NCBI GenBank assembly: GCA_017434685.1
Contig: JAFREV010000139.1
Coordinates: 1 to 5,422, forward strand
Length of the DNA: 5,422 bases
Direction of reading: 5' to 3'
From: Mogibacterium sp.
Lineage (GTDB): Bacteria; Bacillota; Clostridia; Peptostreptococcales; Anaerovoracaceae
Within the stretch, counting starts at the first letter, position 1, and every line of letters starts with the position of its first letter. The position numbers were made by a program, and so were the translations under genes. Below are positions 1 to 4,435 of the stretch, piece after piece. The notes beneath the pieces are model-generated. The model saw only the letters and a list, made by a program, of their open reading frames with translations. It did no database searches and was not told the origin of the DNA.

Positions 1-2
1 AA

Positions 3-56
3 AAGCATGACTTAAAGAAAAATATAGCATTAGATATTGAAGAAGATGTAAAGTAA
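3..56 (+). CDS. C-terminal end of an unidentified upstream gene (partial)
   Basis: An open frame enters from the left edge and reads KHDLKKNIALDIEEDVK before a TAA at 54-56; the other two plus-strand frames stop within the first 15 bases. The charged, lysine- and glutamate-rich tail is a believable protein end, and its stop codon falls in the loop of a strong terminator hairpin, which is what one expects at the end of a transcription unit. Only 17 codons are visible, so the product cannot be identified. It could also be non-coding sequence that happens to be open. Confidence 0.42.
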   Translation, partial: KHDLKKNIALDIEEDVK

Positions 57-79
57 ACTTTACATCTTCTTTCGTTTTT
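40..79 (+). terminator. Rho-independent terminator of the upstream gene, containing palindrome copy 1
   Basis: A perfect 14-bp stem (40-53 with 58-71) encloses a TAAA loop and is followed by T-rich sequence ending in TTTTT at 75-79. The inner 7 bp of each arm are the TGTAAAG/CTTTACA half-sites of the palindrome family found elsewhere in the window, so this element may serve both as terminator and as a protein-binding site. The stem is AT-rich but long. Confidence 0.65.
47..64. repeat. 18-bp palindrome, copy 1 (spacer TAAA)
   Basis: Perfect TGTAAAG-N4-CTTTACA inverted repeat. It is the only copy whose symmetry extends well beyond the core (AGAAGA outside the left arm, TCTTCT outside the right), which suggests it was absorbed into a terminator. 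It overlaps the probable last codons of the upstream gene. Confidence 0.85.
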
Positions 80-130
80 ACTTATTTTCAGACAGTTTGT
101 GATGTGTAGTAAGCAATGGATTAAGTGAAA

Positions 131-148
131 TGTAAAGCAGACTTTACA
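131..148. repeat. 18-bp palindrome, copy 2 (spacer CAGA)
   Basis: Perfect TGTAAAG/CTTTACA arms. Its centre is 84 bp from copy 1 and 42 bp from copy 3; both distances are close to whole numbers of DNA turns (8 and 4 turns at 10.5 bp). The right arm contains TTTACA, which resembles a -35 box. Confidence 0.88.
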
Positions 149-172
149 AAATATAGATTATTTCGTTAATTA

Positions 173-190
173 TGTAAAGTGGTCTTTACA
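173..190. repeat. 18-bp palindrome, copy 3 (spacer TGGT)
   Basis: Perfect TGTAAAG/CTTTACA arms. It directly follows an AT-rich TTAATTA stretch (166-172) that could be a poor -10 region, the same arrangement as copy 9, which abuts a TATAAT box. Confidence 0.88.
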
Positions 191-204
191 TAGTTTCAAG
201 AGAA

Positions 205-248
205 TTACTTACTTTTGGATTACTGCAGACTGAAGTAAGTAACTTTTT
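205..248 (+). terminator. Hairpin plus T-run, terminator- or attenuator-like
   Basis: TTACTTACTT (205-214) pairs perfectly with AAGTAAGTAA (233-242), leaving an 18-base loop that contains a CTGCAG palindrome. CTTTTT follows directly at 243-248, so the polarity fits the plus strand. There is no T-run on the minus-strand side, so it does not look like the terminator of the exonuclease gene. The stem is AT-rich and the loop is large, so termination may be weak. A second copy of GTAAGTAA at 299-306 could compete for the left arm. Confidence 0.4.
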
Positions 249-253
249 CTCAC

Positions 254-261
254 TAAGGAGG
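254..261 (+). promoter_or_regulatory. Orphan Shine-Dalgarno sequence
   Basis: TAAGGAGG is a perfect complement to the 3' end of 16S rRNA, but no ATG, GTG or TTG at suitable distance opens a plus-strand reading frame. An ATT at 267 would give only six codons. The site faces head-on into the end of the minus-strand exonuclease gene. It may be a remnant of a lost plus-strand gene or simply chance. Confidence 0.35.
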
Positions 262-267
262 TAATAA

Positions 268-1431
268 TTACTTATTATTCCACTTAACAATTGTTTCGGT
301 AAGTAATTTGGCTGCGAGATTGATTGTGCGGGAGTTGAGTATAAGAAATCCGTTTACATAGTCAGGGTCACCGGCAAGTTTCAATTCCGTATCATTCTCA
401 GGGTCACCGGCAAGTTTCAATTCCGTAACCTGCTCAGGGTCGTCGCTAAAGTTGTAATTGGGATTCTGTGTCTTTGACTCATTGTCTGCAGAATTAGGCG
501 ACGTTGCATCCTCAATCTGAAATGATTTTAGCCCCATAGATTTGACATCGAGATAGAGTGAGCCGTCGATACCGGCTGCGTTTGAAACAGGAACTTCTAT
601 TTCAAACATCTTGGTGCTCGCATTAAAGCTTGCGTAGATAGGGGAATCTTGATCCGGGAAGAAAGCAGCGGAGAACGGCTTTTTTATCTGGTCGCCGCAA
701 ATTCTCAGCATCCATCCTGCAGTTGCGCCTCGGCCGGCTTTTTTTAGCATCGGTCTTACGCTTAATGCGCCGTCCATAATAGGGAAGCCGTAAGATGCGA
801 GAGCGGCTTCCATATCTTCAACATCGGCAAGCGCCAGATGCATGAGCCTGTGAAGGTGCAGGACGTCTTCGCGGTTGTGAGTAAGGATGATTTTTTCGAG
901 GGTGGAGTTTCCGGTCAGTGAATATTCGTCGAACATAGTCACGCTTTCACGGCCGCTGATGGTATCCCCGCGGTCTTCAAGTATGCCGTAATAGTTCTCG
1001 ACGGACTTTTGTGAAAGTGAACCGATTCGTGATTTCAGATCAGTTCCGAGTTTAATGAAGCGATAGAGATCGAAGTCATACATATCTATGCTGCAGCCTG
1101 AGAAATTCGCGTCGAGCCTCGCATTAAGAAACGGCAAATCAAAAGCCGCACCGTTATATGTGATAATGTAGTCGACTTGTTCCTCTTCGATATATTCGAG
1201 CACGGCATCTAAGACCTTATACTCTTCGTAATGGTTTTCCGCCAAAAACTGGGTGACCTTAATGCCGGAATCCGTAGACATTAAAAGACCGACGAGTATC
1301 ACTTTGCAGTTATCTCTGCGCAGTCCCGTCGTCTCTATGTCCAGCACGCAGTAGCGCATGCTGCCGAAGTATTCATTAAACGGAGCCGGGAAATCCTCCG
1401 CGACTCTGTAATCTCTTGTAAAAATCTTCAT
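268..1431 (-). CDS. YprB-like ribonuclease H-fold / DEDD 3'-5' exonuclease
   Basis: This 387-residue, probably cytosolic protein belongs to the RNase_H_2 (YprB-type) branch of the DnaQ-like exonuclease superfamily. Motif I is DIETTGL (residues 31-37, metal ligands D31 and E33), motif II is YNGAAFDLPFL (D98), and motif III is HNREDV with H185 and D189. An acidic SIDMYDFDLYRF segment (114-125) lies between motifs II and III. The catalytic set therefore looks intact. Family members are expected to cut nucleic acid using two metal ions, but the natural substrate is poorly known. Residues 215-310 are a less recognisable C-terminal part. Residues 310-360 look like a polar, probably disordered insertion holding two copies of a 12-residue repeat. 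The ATG at 1431-1429 is preceded on its strand by AAGGA at 11 bases and by a good extended -10 promoter, so the start is credible. It is transcribed divergently from the nucleotidase gene and has no obvious terminator of its own. Confidence 0.85.
   Translation of the reverse strand: MKIFTRDYRVAEDFPAPFNEYFGSMRYCVLDIETTGLRRDNCKVILVGLLMSTDSGIKVTQFLAENHYEEYKVLDAVLEYIEEEQVDYIITYNGAAFDLPFLNARLDANFSGCSIDMYDFDLYRFIKLGTDLKSRIGSLSQKSVENYYGILEDRGDTISGRESVTMFDEYSLTGNSTLEKIILTHNREDVLHLHRLMHLALADVEDMEAALASYGFPIMDGALSVRPMLKKAGRGATAGWMLRICGDQIKKPFSAAFFPDQDSPIYASFNASTKMFEIEVPVSNAAGIDGSLYLDVKSMGLKSFQIEDATSPNSADNESKTQNPNYNFSDDPEQVTELKLAGDPENDTELKLAGDPDYVNGFLILNSRTINLAAKLLTETIVKWNNK
362..441. repeat. 36-bp in-frame tandem repeat inside the exonuclease gene
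   Basis: A 30-bp block at 362-391 recurs without a mismatch at 398-427, and the first 8 bp recur again in register at 434-441, giving a period of 36 bp (12 codons). In the protein it encodes DPxxxTELKLAG at residues 331-342 and 343-354, followed by a partial unit beginning with DP at 355. The perfect identity of the copies points to a recent duplication. Because the period is a multiple of three, copy number can change without breaking the frame. Confidence 0.93.
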
Positions 1432-1442
1432 CCTTTAATGTG

Positions 1443-1447
1443 TCCTT
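1443..1447 (-). promoter_or_regulatory. Ribosome binding site of the exonuclease gene
   Basis: AAGGA on the minus strand lies 11 bases before the ATG at 1431. A second AAAGG touches the ATG directly and is too close to act, so the upstream site is the likely one. Confidence 0.5.
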
Positions 1448-1460
1448 GTAATATAAAGGG

Positions 1461-1489
1461 ATTATAGCATAGGATTGATAAACAGCAGA
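1461..1489 (-). promoter_or_regulatory. Extended -10 promoter of the exonuclease gene
   Basis: On the minus strand TGCTATAAT is a perfect -10 hexamer (1466-1461) with the TG extension. The -35 region is weak: TTCTGC at an 18-base spacing is the best candidate. Transcription would start near 1454, giving a leader of about 20 bases. The nearest palindrome (copy 4, centre 1537) is about 70 bp upstream, so direct blocking of this promoter by that copy is unlikely. Confidence 0.68.
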
Positions 1490-1528
1490 ACTAAGGTTTA
1501 AAATAGGTGAGCAGATTAGAATACAGAA

Positions 1529-1546
1529 TGTAAACTATACTTTACA
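1529..1546. repeat. 18-bp palindrome, copy 4 (spacer TATA, one arm mismatch)
   Basis: The arms are TGTAAAC and CTTTACA; the C at 1535 replaces the G seen in the other copies and breaks one base pair of the symmetry. It is equivalent to copy 8 in the 85-bp repeat. Confidence 0.82.
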
Positions 1547-1583
1547 TATATTACAATACGGAATAATCCGGATTAAAAAGCAA

Positions 1584-1601
1584 TGTAAAGCGTACTTTAC
1601 A
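1584..1601. repeat. 18-bp palindrome, copy 5 (spacer CGTA)
   Basis: Perfect TGTAAAG/CTTTACA arms. It is equivalent to copy 9 in the 85-bp repeat, but without a TATAAT box directly before it. Confidence 0.88.
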
Positions 1602-1613
1602 TAACAACACGAA

Positions 1614-1630
1614 TGAAAGTAAACTTTACA
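1614..1630. repeat. Degenerate palindrome, copy 6 (one-base deletion in left arm)
   Basis: The left arm reads TGAAAG, missing the T of TGTAAAG; the spacer is TAAA and the right arm CTTTACA is intact. The deletion would put the half-sites out of register for a dimer, so this copy may bind weakly or not at all. Confidence 0.75.
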
Positions 1631-1642
1631 CAACAACACTAA

Positions 1643-1660
1643 TGTAAAGCATACTTTACA
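1643..1660. repeat. 18-bp palindrome, copy 7 (spacer CATA)
   Basis: Perfect TGTAAAG/CTTTACA arms, followed by TATAT as in copies 4 and 8. Confidence 0.88.
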
Positions 1661-1698
1661 TATATTTGAATATATAACAAGATTTGTATTACACAGAA

Positions 1699-1716
1699 TG
1701 TAAAGTAGACTTTACA
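1699..1716. repeat. 18-bp palindrome, copy 8 (spacer TAGA)
   Basis: Perfect TGTAAAG/CTTTACA arms, preceded by ACAGA and followed by TATATT, as in copy 4. Confidence 0.88.
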
Positions 1717-1748
1717 TATATTGCAATAAAGAAAACTCCAGATTGAAT

Positions 1749-1754
1749 TATAAT
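1749..1754 (+). promoter_or_regulatory. Candidate -10 box for the nucleotidase gene
   Basis: TATAAT matches the consensus exactly and shares its last T with palindrome copy 9, so a protein bound there would cover the start of transcription near 1760. No good -35 exists at 16-18 bases; TTGCAA at 1721-1726 is 22 bases away. An alternative promoter uses TTTACA of copy 9 (1766-1771) as -35 and TAAATA (1789-1794) as -10 at a 17-base spacing. In either case copy 9 overlaps the promoter. Confidence 0.42.
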
Positions 1755-1771
1755 GTAAAGCACACTTTACA
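1754..1771. promoter_or_regulatory. 18-bp palindrome, copy 9 (spacer CACA), probable operator of the nucleotidase gene
   Basis: Perfect TGTAAAG/CTTTACA arms with its centre about 65 bp before the nucleotidase start codon. It overlaps one base of a TATAAT box, a classic repressor position. The half-site centres are 11 bp apart, about one DNA turn, as for a homodimeric helix-turn-helix protein. The regulator itself is not encoded in this window as far as can be seen. Confidence 0.6.
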
Positions 1772-1816
1772 TAACGATTGAATTCAAATAAATATTCGTT
1801 TCGGTGAATAGCATTG

Positions 1817-1823
1817 AAAGAGG
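1817..1823 (+). promoter_or_regulatory. Ribosome binding site that questions the nucleotidase start
   Basis: AAAGAGG lies only 3 bases before the ATG at 1827 but 9 bases before an in-frame TTG at 1833. The spacing favours TTG, which would shorten the protein by two residues and leave the signal peptide intact. Confidence 0.5.
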
Positions 1824-1826
1824 TAA

Positions 1827-3524
1827 ATGACATTGACAAATAATAATTTCAAAAGAATACTCGCAATTCTCATGACTGCACTGATTACATTCGTGCTTGC
1901 TTCGTGCGGCACTCCGCAGACAGCTTCAGAAGACACAGCGGAGAAAAAGCATGAGGGAGACATTATGATTCTCTTTACCAGTGACATTCACTGCGGTGTA
2001 GAGCAGGGCTTCGGTCTGGCCGGCCTTCAGAACATAAGAGAAAAACTGGAGAAAGAAGGCTACACTACGATACTTGTTGATGACGGAGATGCAATTCAGG
2101 GAGAACTCCTCGGTGGTCTCAGCAAGGGTGAGAATATGATCGAGCTAATGAATGAGATGAAGTATGATGTCGTGATTCCGGGCAACCACGAGTTCGACTA
2201 CGGCATGGAGCAGTTCCTCTCATTGACAGAGAAGGCGAACTTCCCGTATATCAGCTGCAACTTCAATAAAGGAGGCGAACTCGTATTTGAGCCGTACATA
2301 ATTAAGGAAGCCGCAGGCAAGAAGATAGCATTTGTCGGCGTCACTACACCTACAACACTCGCGTCATCCACTCCGAAGGCTTTCTGTGACGAAAACGGAA
2401 AATACATATACGGATTTCTTCAGGATGAGAGTGGAGAGGGAGTGTATAACGCTGTACAGAAGGCCGTGGACGATGCTAGGGCGGAGGGTGCAGATTACGT
2501 ATATGTACTCGGGCATCTCGGACTCTTCTCATACCTGTATCCTTGGACATATGCGGATGTAATAGAACATACAAACGGCTTCGATGTATTTCTGGATGGG
2601 CACAGCCACGATACAGAGCAGGTTGTGATGAAGAACAAGGACGGAAAAGAAGTGGTACGCTCGGCGTGCGGTACCAAACTCAATGCCATAGGCTACAGCG
2701 AAATATCTAAGGACAAGGGGATAGTAGATACGAACATATGGACCTGGGATAACAAAGTTTGTGCGGCGGACCTCCTCGGCATTGAAAACAACATCACCAA
2801 AAAGATAGATGAGGTGAATAAGTCAATTGAAGAAGTAACCGGTAAAGAGATTGCCACCAGCGATGTGGATCTGACGATAAACGATCCTGAGGAGAAAGAC
2901 AACAACGGAAAACCTATAAGGGTGATCAGAATGGCTGAAACCAATCTTTCAGATCTCATCTCTGACGCCATAAGAATAAGAACCGGTGCAGATATCGGAT
3001 TGATAAACGGCGGAGGCATCAGAGTCGGTATAGGTAAAGGCTCGATAACCTACGGAGATGTCGTTAATGTTATGCCGTTTAATAATGCGGTCTGCATAGT
3101 AGAGGCGACAGGACAGCAGATAATCGATGCCCTTGAATGGGGAGCGCATGGTATGCCGGGAGAGTTTGGCGGTTTCCTGCACTGCTCAGGAATGACATAT
3201 GAGATTAATTCTCAAATTCCGACCAGCTGCACCACAGATAATGAAGAACTGTTTGACAAGGTTACGGGTGAAAGGCGTGTATCCAATGTAAAGGTAGGAA
3301 GCGAGCCTATCGACCCGAAAAAGACTTACACGGTTGCGGGTATAGATTACCCATTGCTTAATAACGGTGACGGACAAACCGCATTTGACGGCGCAAAGGT
3401 AGTCAGTGAGAACTTTGACACAGACTGTCAGGTGCTTATCGACTACATCGTCGAGGATCTCGGAGGAGAAATCGGCACTGAATATGCAGACCCGTACGGC
3501 TCGGGAAGAGTGGTCATAAAATAA
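1827..3524 (+). CDS. Lipoprotein 5'-nucleotidase / 2',3'-cyclic phosphodiesterase (UshA/YfkN-type)
   Basis: This 565-residue enzyme should remove phosphate from nucleotides outside the membrane so that the nucleosides can be taken up. Residues 1-27 are a lipoprotein signal: NNNFKR, a hydrophobic stretch and the lipobox LASC with C27 as the lipidated residue. The metallophosphatase domain follows (about 46-290) with the full metal set: SDIH (D53, H55), DDGD (D88), GNHEFDYG (N120, H121), LGHLG (H230) and DGHSHD (H259, H261). The C-terminal nucleotidase domain (about 335-540) has NGGGIR (394-399), VVNVMPFNN (412-420) and NNGDGQ (512-517), the usual substrate-binding elements. Length and order are normal for the family. 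Sequence alone does not say whether it prefers 5'-nucleotides, cyclic nucleotides or UDP-sugars. The start is ATG at 1827 or TTG at 1833. The gene stands alone, with the palindrome array in front and a terminator behind. Confidence 0.93.
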   Translation: MTLTNNNFKRILAILMTALITFVLASCGTPQTASEDTAEKKHEGDIMILFTSDIHCGVEQGFGLAGLQNIREKLEKEGYTTILVDDGDAIQGELLGGLSKGENMIELMNEMKYDVVIPGNHEFDYGMEQFLSLTEKANFPYISCNFNKGGELVFEPYIIKEAAGKKIAFVGVTTPTTLASSTPKAFCDENGKYIYGFLQDESGEGVYNAVQKAVDDARAEGADYVYVLGHLGLFSYLYPWTYADVIEHTNGFDVFLDGHSHDTEQVVMKNKDGKEVVRSACGTKLNAIGYSEISKDKGIVDTNIWTWDNKVCAADLLGIENNITKKIDEVNKSIEEVTGKEIATSDVDLTINDPEEKDNNGKPIRVIRMAETNLSDLISDAIRIRTGADIGLINGGGIRVGIGKGSITYGDVVNVMPFNNAVCIVEATGQQIIDALEWGAHGMPGEFGGFLHCSGMTYEINSQIPTSCTTDNEELFDKVTGERRVSNVKVGSEPIDPKKTYTVAGIDYPLLNNGDGQTAFDGAKVVSENFDTDCQVLIDYIVEDLGGEIGTEYADPYGSGRVVIK

Positions 3525-3531
3525 CTACATA

Positions 3532-3556
3532 GGGCATCTCGCCGAGGTGCTCTTTT
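3532..3556 (+). terminator. Rho-independent terminator after the nucleotidase gene
   Basis: A 9-bp stem (3532-3540 with 3544-3552, two G-T wobbles) has a three-base GCC loop and is followed by TTTT at 3553-3556. It starts 8 bases after the stop codon, so the nucleotidase mRNA should end here. Confidence 0.8.
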
Positions 3557-3564
3557 CGATTCTG

Positions 3565-3573
3565 TGCTATAAT
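3565..3573 (+). promoter_or_regulatory. Extended -10 promoter of mtnN
   Basis: TGCTATAAT is the same nine-base extended -10 element as in front of the exonuclease gene. No -35 consensus is visible, because that position falls inside the preceding terminator stem. Transcription would start near 3580, giving a leader of about 30 bases with no palindrome copy in it. Confidence 0.65.
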
Positions 3574-3600
3574 CTGAAACGGAAAGAGATTATTAATTTC

Positions 3601-3606
3601 AAGGAG
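3601..3606 (+). promoter_or_regulatory. Ribosome binding site that sets the mtnN start
   Basis: AAGGAG lies 6 bases before the ATG at 3613 and 3 before another ATG at 3610. The open frame extends up to an ATG at 3547, but that codon lies within the terminator stem and before the promoter, so it cannot be the start. Confidence 0.75.
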
Positions 3607-3612
3607 ATAATG

Positions 3613-4407
3613 ATGACTAAAAGAATGGGAACTGCGTTGGTAATGCTGCTTGTTATCGCGACTGTAATCTTTGCCGGATGCAATCAGAAAAAGAATGACG
3701 AGCCGGCGGATAAGGTAGGGATTATCGGTGCTATGGAAGTCGAACTTAATGACCTGAAAAAGAATGCGGAAATCGAAAAAACAACTGAAATTAACGGCAT
3801 GGAGTTCTGCGAAGGACAGATGGACAACATGGATGTCGTAATCGTTAAGTGCGGAATGGGAAAGGTAAATGCAGGTGCTTGCGCGAGTACCCTGATTAAT
3901 GATTTCGGATGCACAAAGATTATTAATACAGGTGTTGCAGGCTCACTTGACAATAAGCTTAATATAGGCGACATGGTGGTATGCACGGATGCAGTTCAGC
4001 ACGACTTCGATGTAACAGCTATTAATTTCGAAAGAGGTGAGATTCCGTATACGGGTCGCTATGCATTCCCGGCAGATGAGGAACTCCGAAAAGAAGCGGT
4101 ACACGCTGTTAAAGAGGTTGCTTCAGATGTTGATGTCTACGAAGGAAGAGTATGCTCCGGAGACCAATTCATAAGTACGAAAGAGCAGAAAGATACAATA
4201 CTGAAAAACTTCGGCGGGATGTGCTGCGAGATGGAAGGTGCAGCAATAGCACAGATATGCTATCTGAATGAAACACCATTCGTAATAATACGTGCGGTTT
4301 CGGATAAAGTAGATGAAACAGAAATGGTCGATTATTACAAATTCGAGCCGCTGGCTGCCGCAAGAAGCGCAGCTGTCGTACAGTATATGCTGGAAGAGAT
4401 GAACTAG
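3613..4407 (+). CDS. mtnN: Lipoprotein 5'-methylthioadenosine/S-adenosylhomocysteine nucleosidase
   Basis: The enzyme (264 residues from this start) splits MTA to methylthioribose plus adenine, and SAH to S-ribosylhomocysteine plus adenine. The catalytic domain begins at KVGIIGAMEVE (34-44) and runs to the end. E44, E208 (in CEMEGAAI) and D231 (in RAVSDKVDE) align by eye with E12, E174 and D197 of the E. coli enzyme; NTGVAG (105-110) and SGDQFIS (182-188) are further family segments. The oddity is an N-terminal extension, MTKR, a hydrophobic stretch and the lipobox FAGC with C23, followed by a short polar linker. This predicts a lipid-anchored enzyme on the outside of the membrane, whereas the usual form is cytosolic. 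It has its own promoter behind the nucleotidase terminator, and ychF follows after 28 bases. Phenylalanine at the first lipobox position is slightly unusual. The catalytic call is secure, and the export call is likely. Confidence 0.92.
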   Translation: MTKRMGTALVMLLVIATVIFAGCNQKKNDEPADKVGIIGAMEVELNDLKKNAEIEKTTEINGMEFCEGQMDNMDVVIVKCGMGKVNAGACASTLINDFGCTKIINTGVAGSLDNKLNIGDMVVCTDAVQHDFDVTAINFERGEIPYTGRYAFPADEELRKEAVHAVKEVASDVDVYEGRVCSGDQFISTKEQKDTILKNFGGMCCEMEGAAIAQICYLNETPFVIIRAVSDKVDETEMVDYYKFEPLAAARSAAVVQYMLEEMN

Positions 4408-4418
4408 ATAATACAAAC

Positions 4419-4425
4419 AGAGGAG
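4419..4425 (+). promoter_or_regulatory. Ribosome binding site of ychF
   Basis: AGAGGAG lies 10 bases before the ATG at 4436. No promoter or terminator is visible in the 28-base gap after mtnN, which favours co-transcription. Confidence 0.7.
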
Positions 4426-4435
4426 TTATTTATAT

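Larger units (their letters stand above)
80..267. other. Gene-free stretch between the upstream terminator and the exonuclease gene
   Basis: No credible coding sequence is present on either strand. The stretch holds palindrome copies 2 and 3, a 10-bp-stem hairpin followed by a T-run (205-248) and a lone Shine-Dalgarno sequence (254-261). Taken in order on the plus strand, this resembles a promoter and leader region that no longer leads into a gene, because the exonuclease gene begins (from its 3' end, on the opposite strand) immediately afterwards. Confidence 0.6.
1521..1605. repeat. 85-bp direct repeat, left copy
   Basis: This block aligns without gaps to 1691-1775 at a constant offset of 170 bp. 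By hand count 69 of 85 positions agree. Each copy carries two palindromes 55 bp apart (copies 4 and 5 here). The divergence is concentrated between the palindromes, while the palindromes and their immediate flanks are largely kept, which suggests they are under selection. Confidence 0.85.
1601..1660. repeat. 30-bp tandem doublet carrying copies 6 and 7
   Basis: Two adjoining 30-base units (1601-1630 and 1631-1660) share ACAACAC, then AATG, then the palindrome core. They differ at a few positions and by a one-base deletion in the first palindrome. This local duplication sits between the two 85-bp repeat copies. Confidence 0.75.
1691..1775. repeat. 85-bp direct repeat, right copy
   Basis: Partner of the block at 1521-1605, carrying palindrome copies 8 and 9. 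Substitutions between the copies have given this one a TATAAT box at 1749-1754 that the left copy lacks. Confidence 0.85.
1432..1826. other. Palindrome-rich divergent intergenic region
   Basis: This AT-rich stretch of 395 bases separates the divergent exonuclease and nucleotidase genes. It contains the exonuclease promoter at the left, then six copies of the palindrome between 1529 and 1771 with centre spacings of about 55, 29.5, 29.5, 56 and 55 bp, and finally the nucleotidase leader. Short open frames across it are made of the palindromes and their spacers and are not credible genes. The regular spacing and repeated flanks show that it grew by duplication. Confidence 0.85.

Noticed and set aside
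1529..1771. CRISPR array
   Set aside because: The repeated unit is only 18-20 bp, the spacers are related to one another by duplication rather than unique, the spacing varies from about 30 to 56 bp, and no cas gene is present.
1529..1771. Plasmid-type iterons or a replication origin
   Set aside because: No replication initiator or DnaA boxes were recognised nearby, and the surrounding genes are ordinary chromosomal genes. It is not excluded, but has no positive support.
47..1771. Insertion sequence or transposon bounded by the palindromes
   Set aside because: No transposase is present, there are no long terminal inverted repeats or target-site duplications, and the enclosed gene is an exonuclease with its own promoter.
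1639..1839. Minus-strand open frame of 66 codons across the palindrome array
   Set aside because: It consists of translated palindromes and AT-rich spacers, has low-complexity aromatic and cysteine-rich content, and overlaps the nucleotidase start; not a believable gene.
2693..3019. Minus-strand open frame of 108 codons within the nucleotidase gene
   Set aside because: It lies wholly opposite a well-supported coding sequence with intact motifs and shows no recognisable domain of its own.
3547..3612. Longer N-terminus for the nucleosidase starting at 3547
   Set aside because: That ATG lies in the preceding terminator stem and upstream of the TATAAT promoter; the AAGGAG at 3601-3606 and the signal peptide support the start at 3613.
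4123..4416. Minus-strand open frames opposite the end of mtnN
   Set aside because: Antisense shadows of the nucleosidase coding region; composition is cysteine- and histidine-rich without family motifs.
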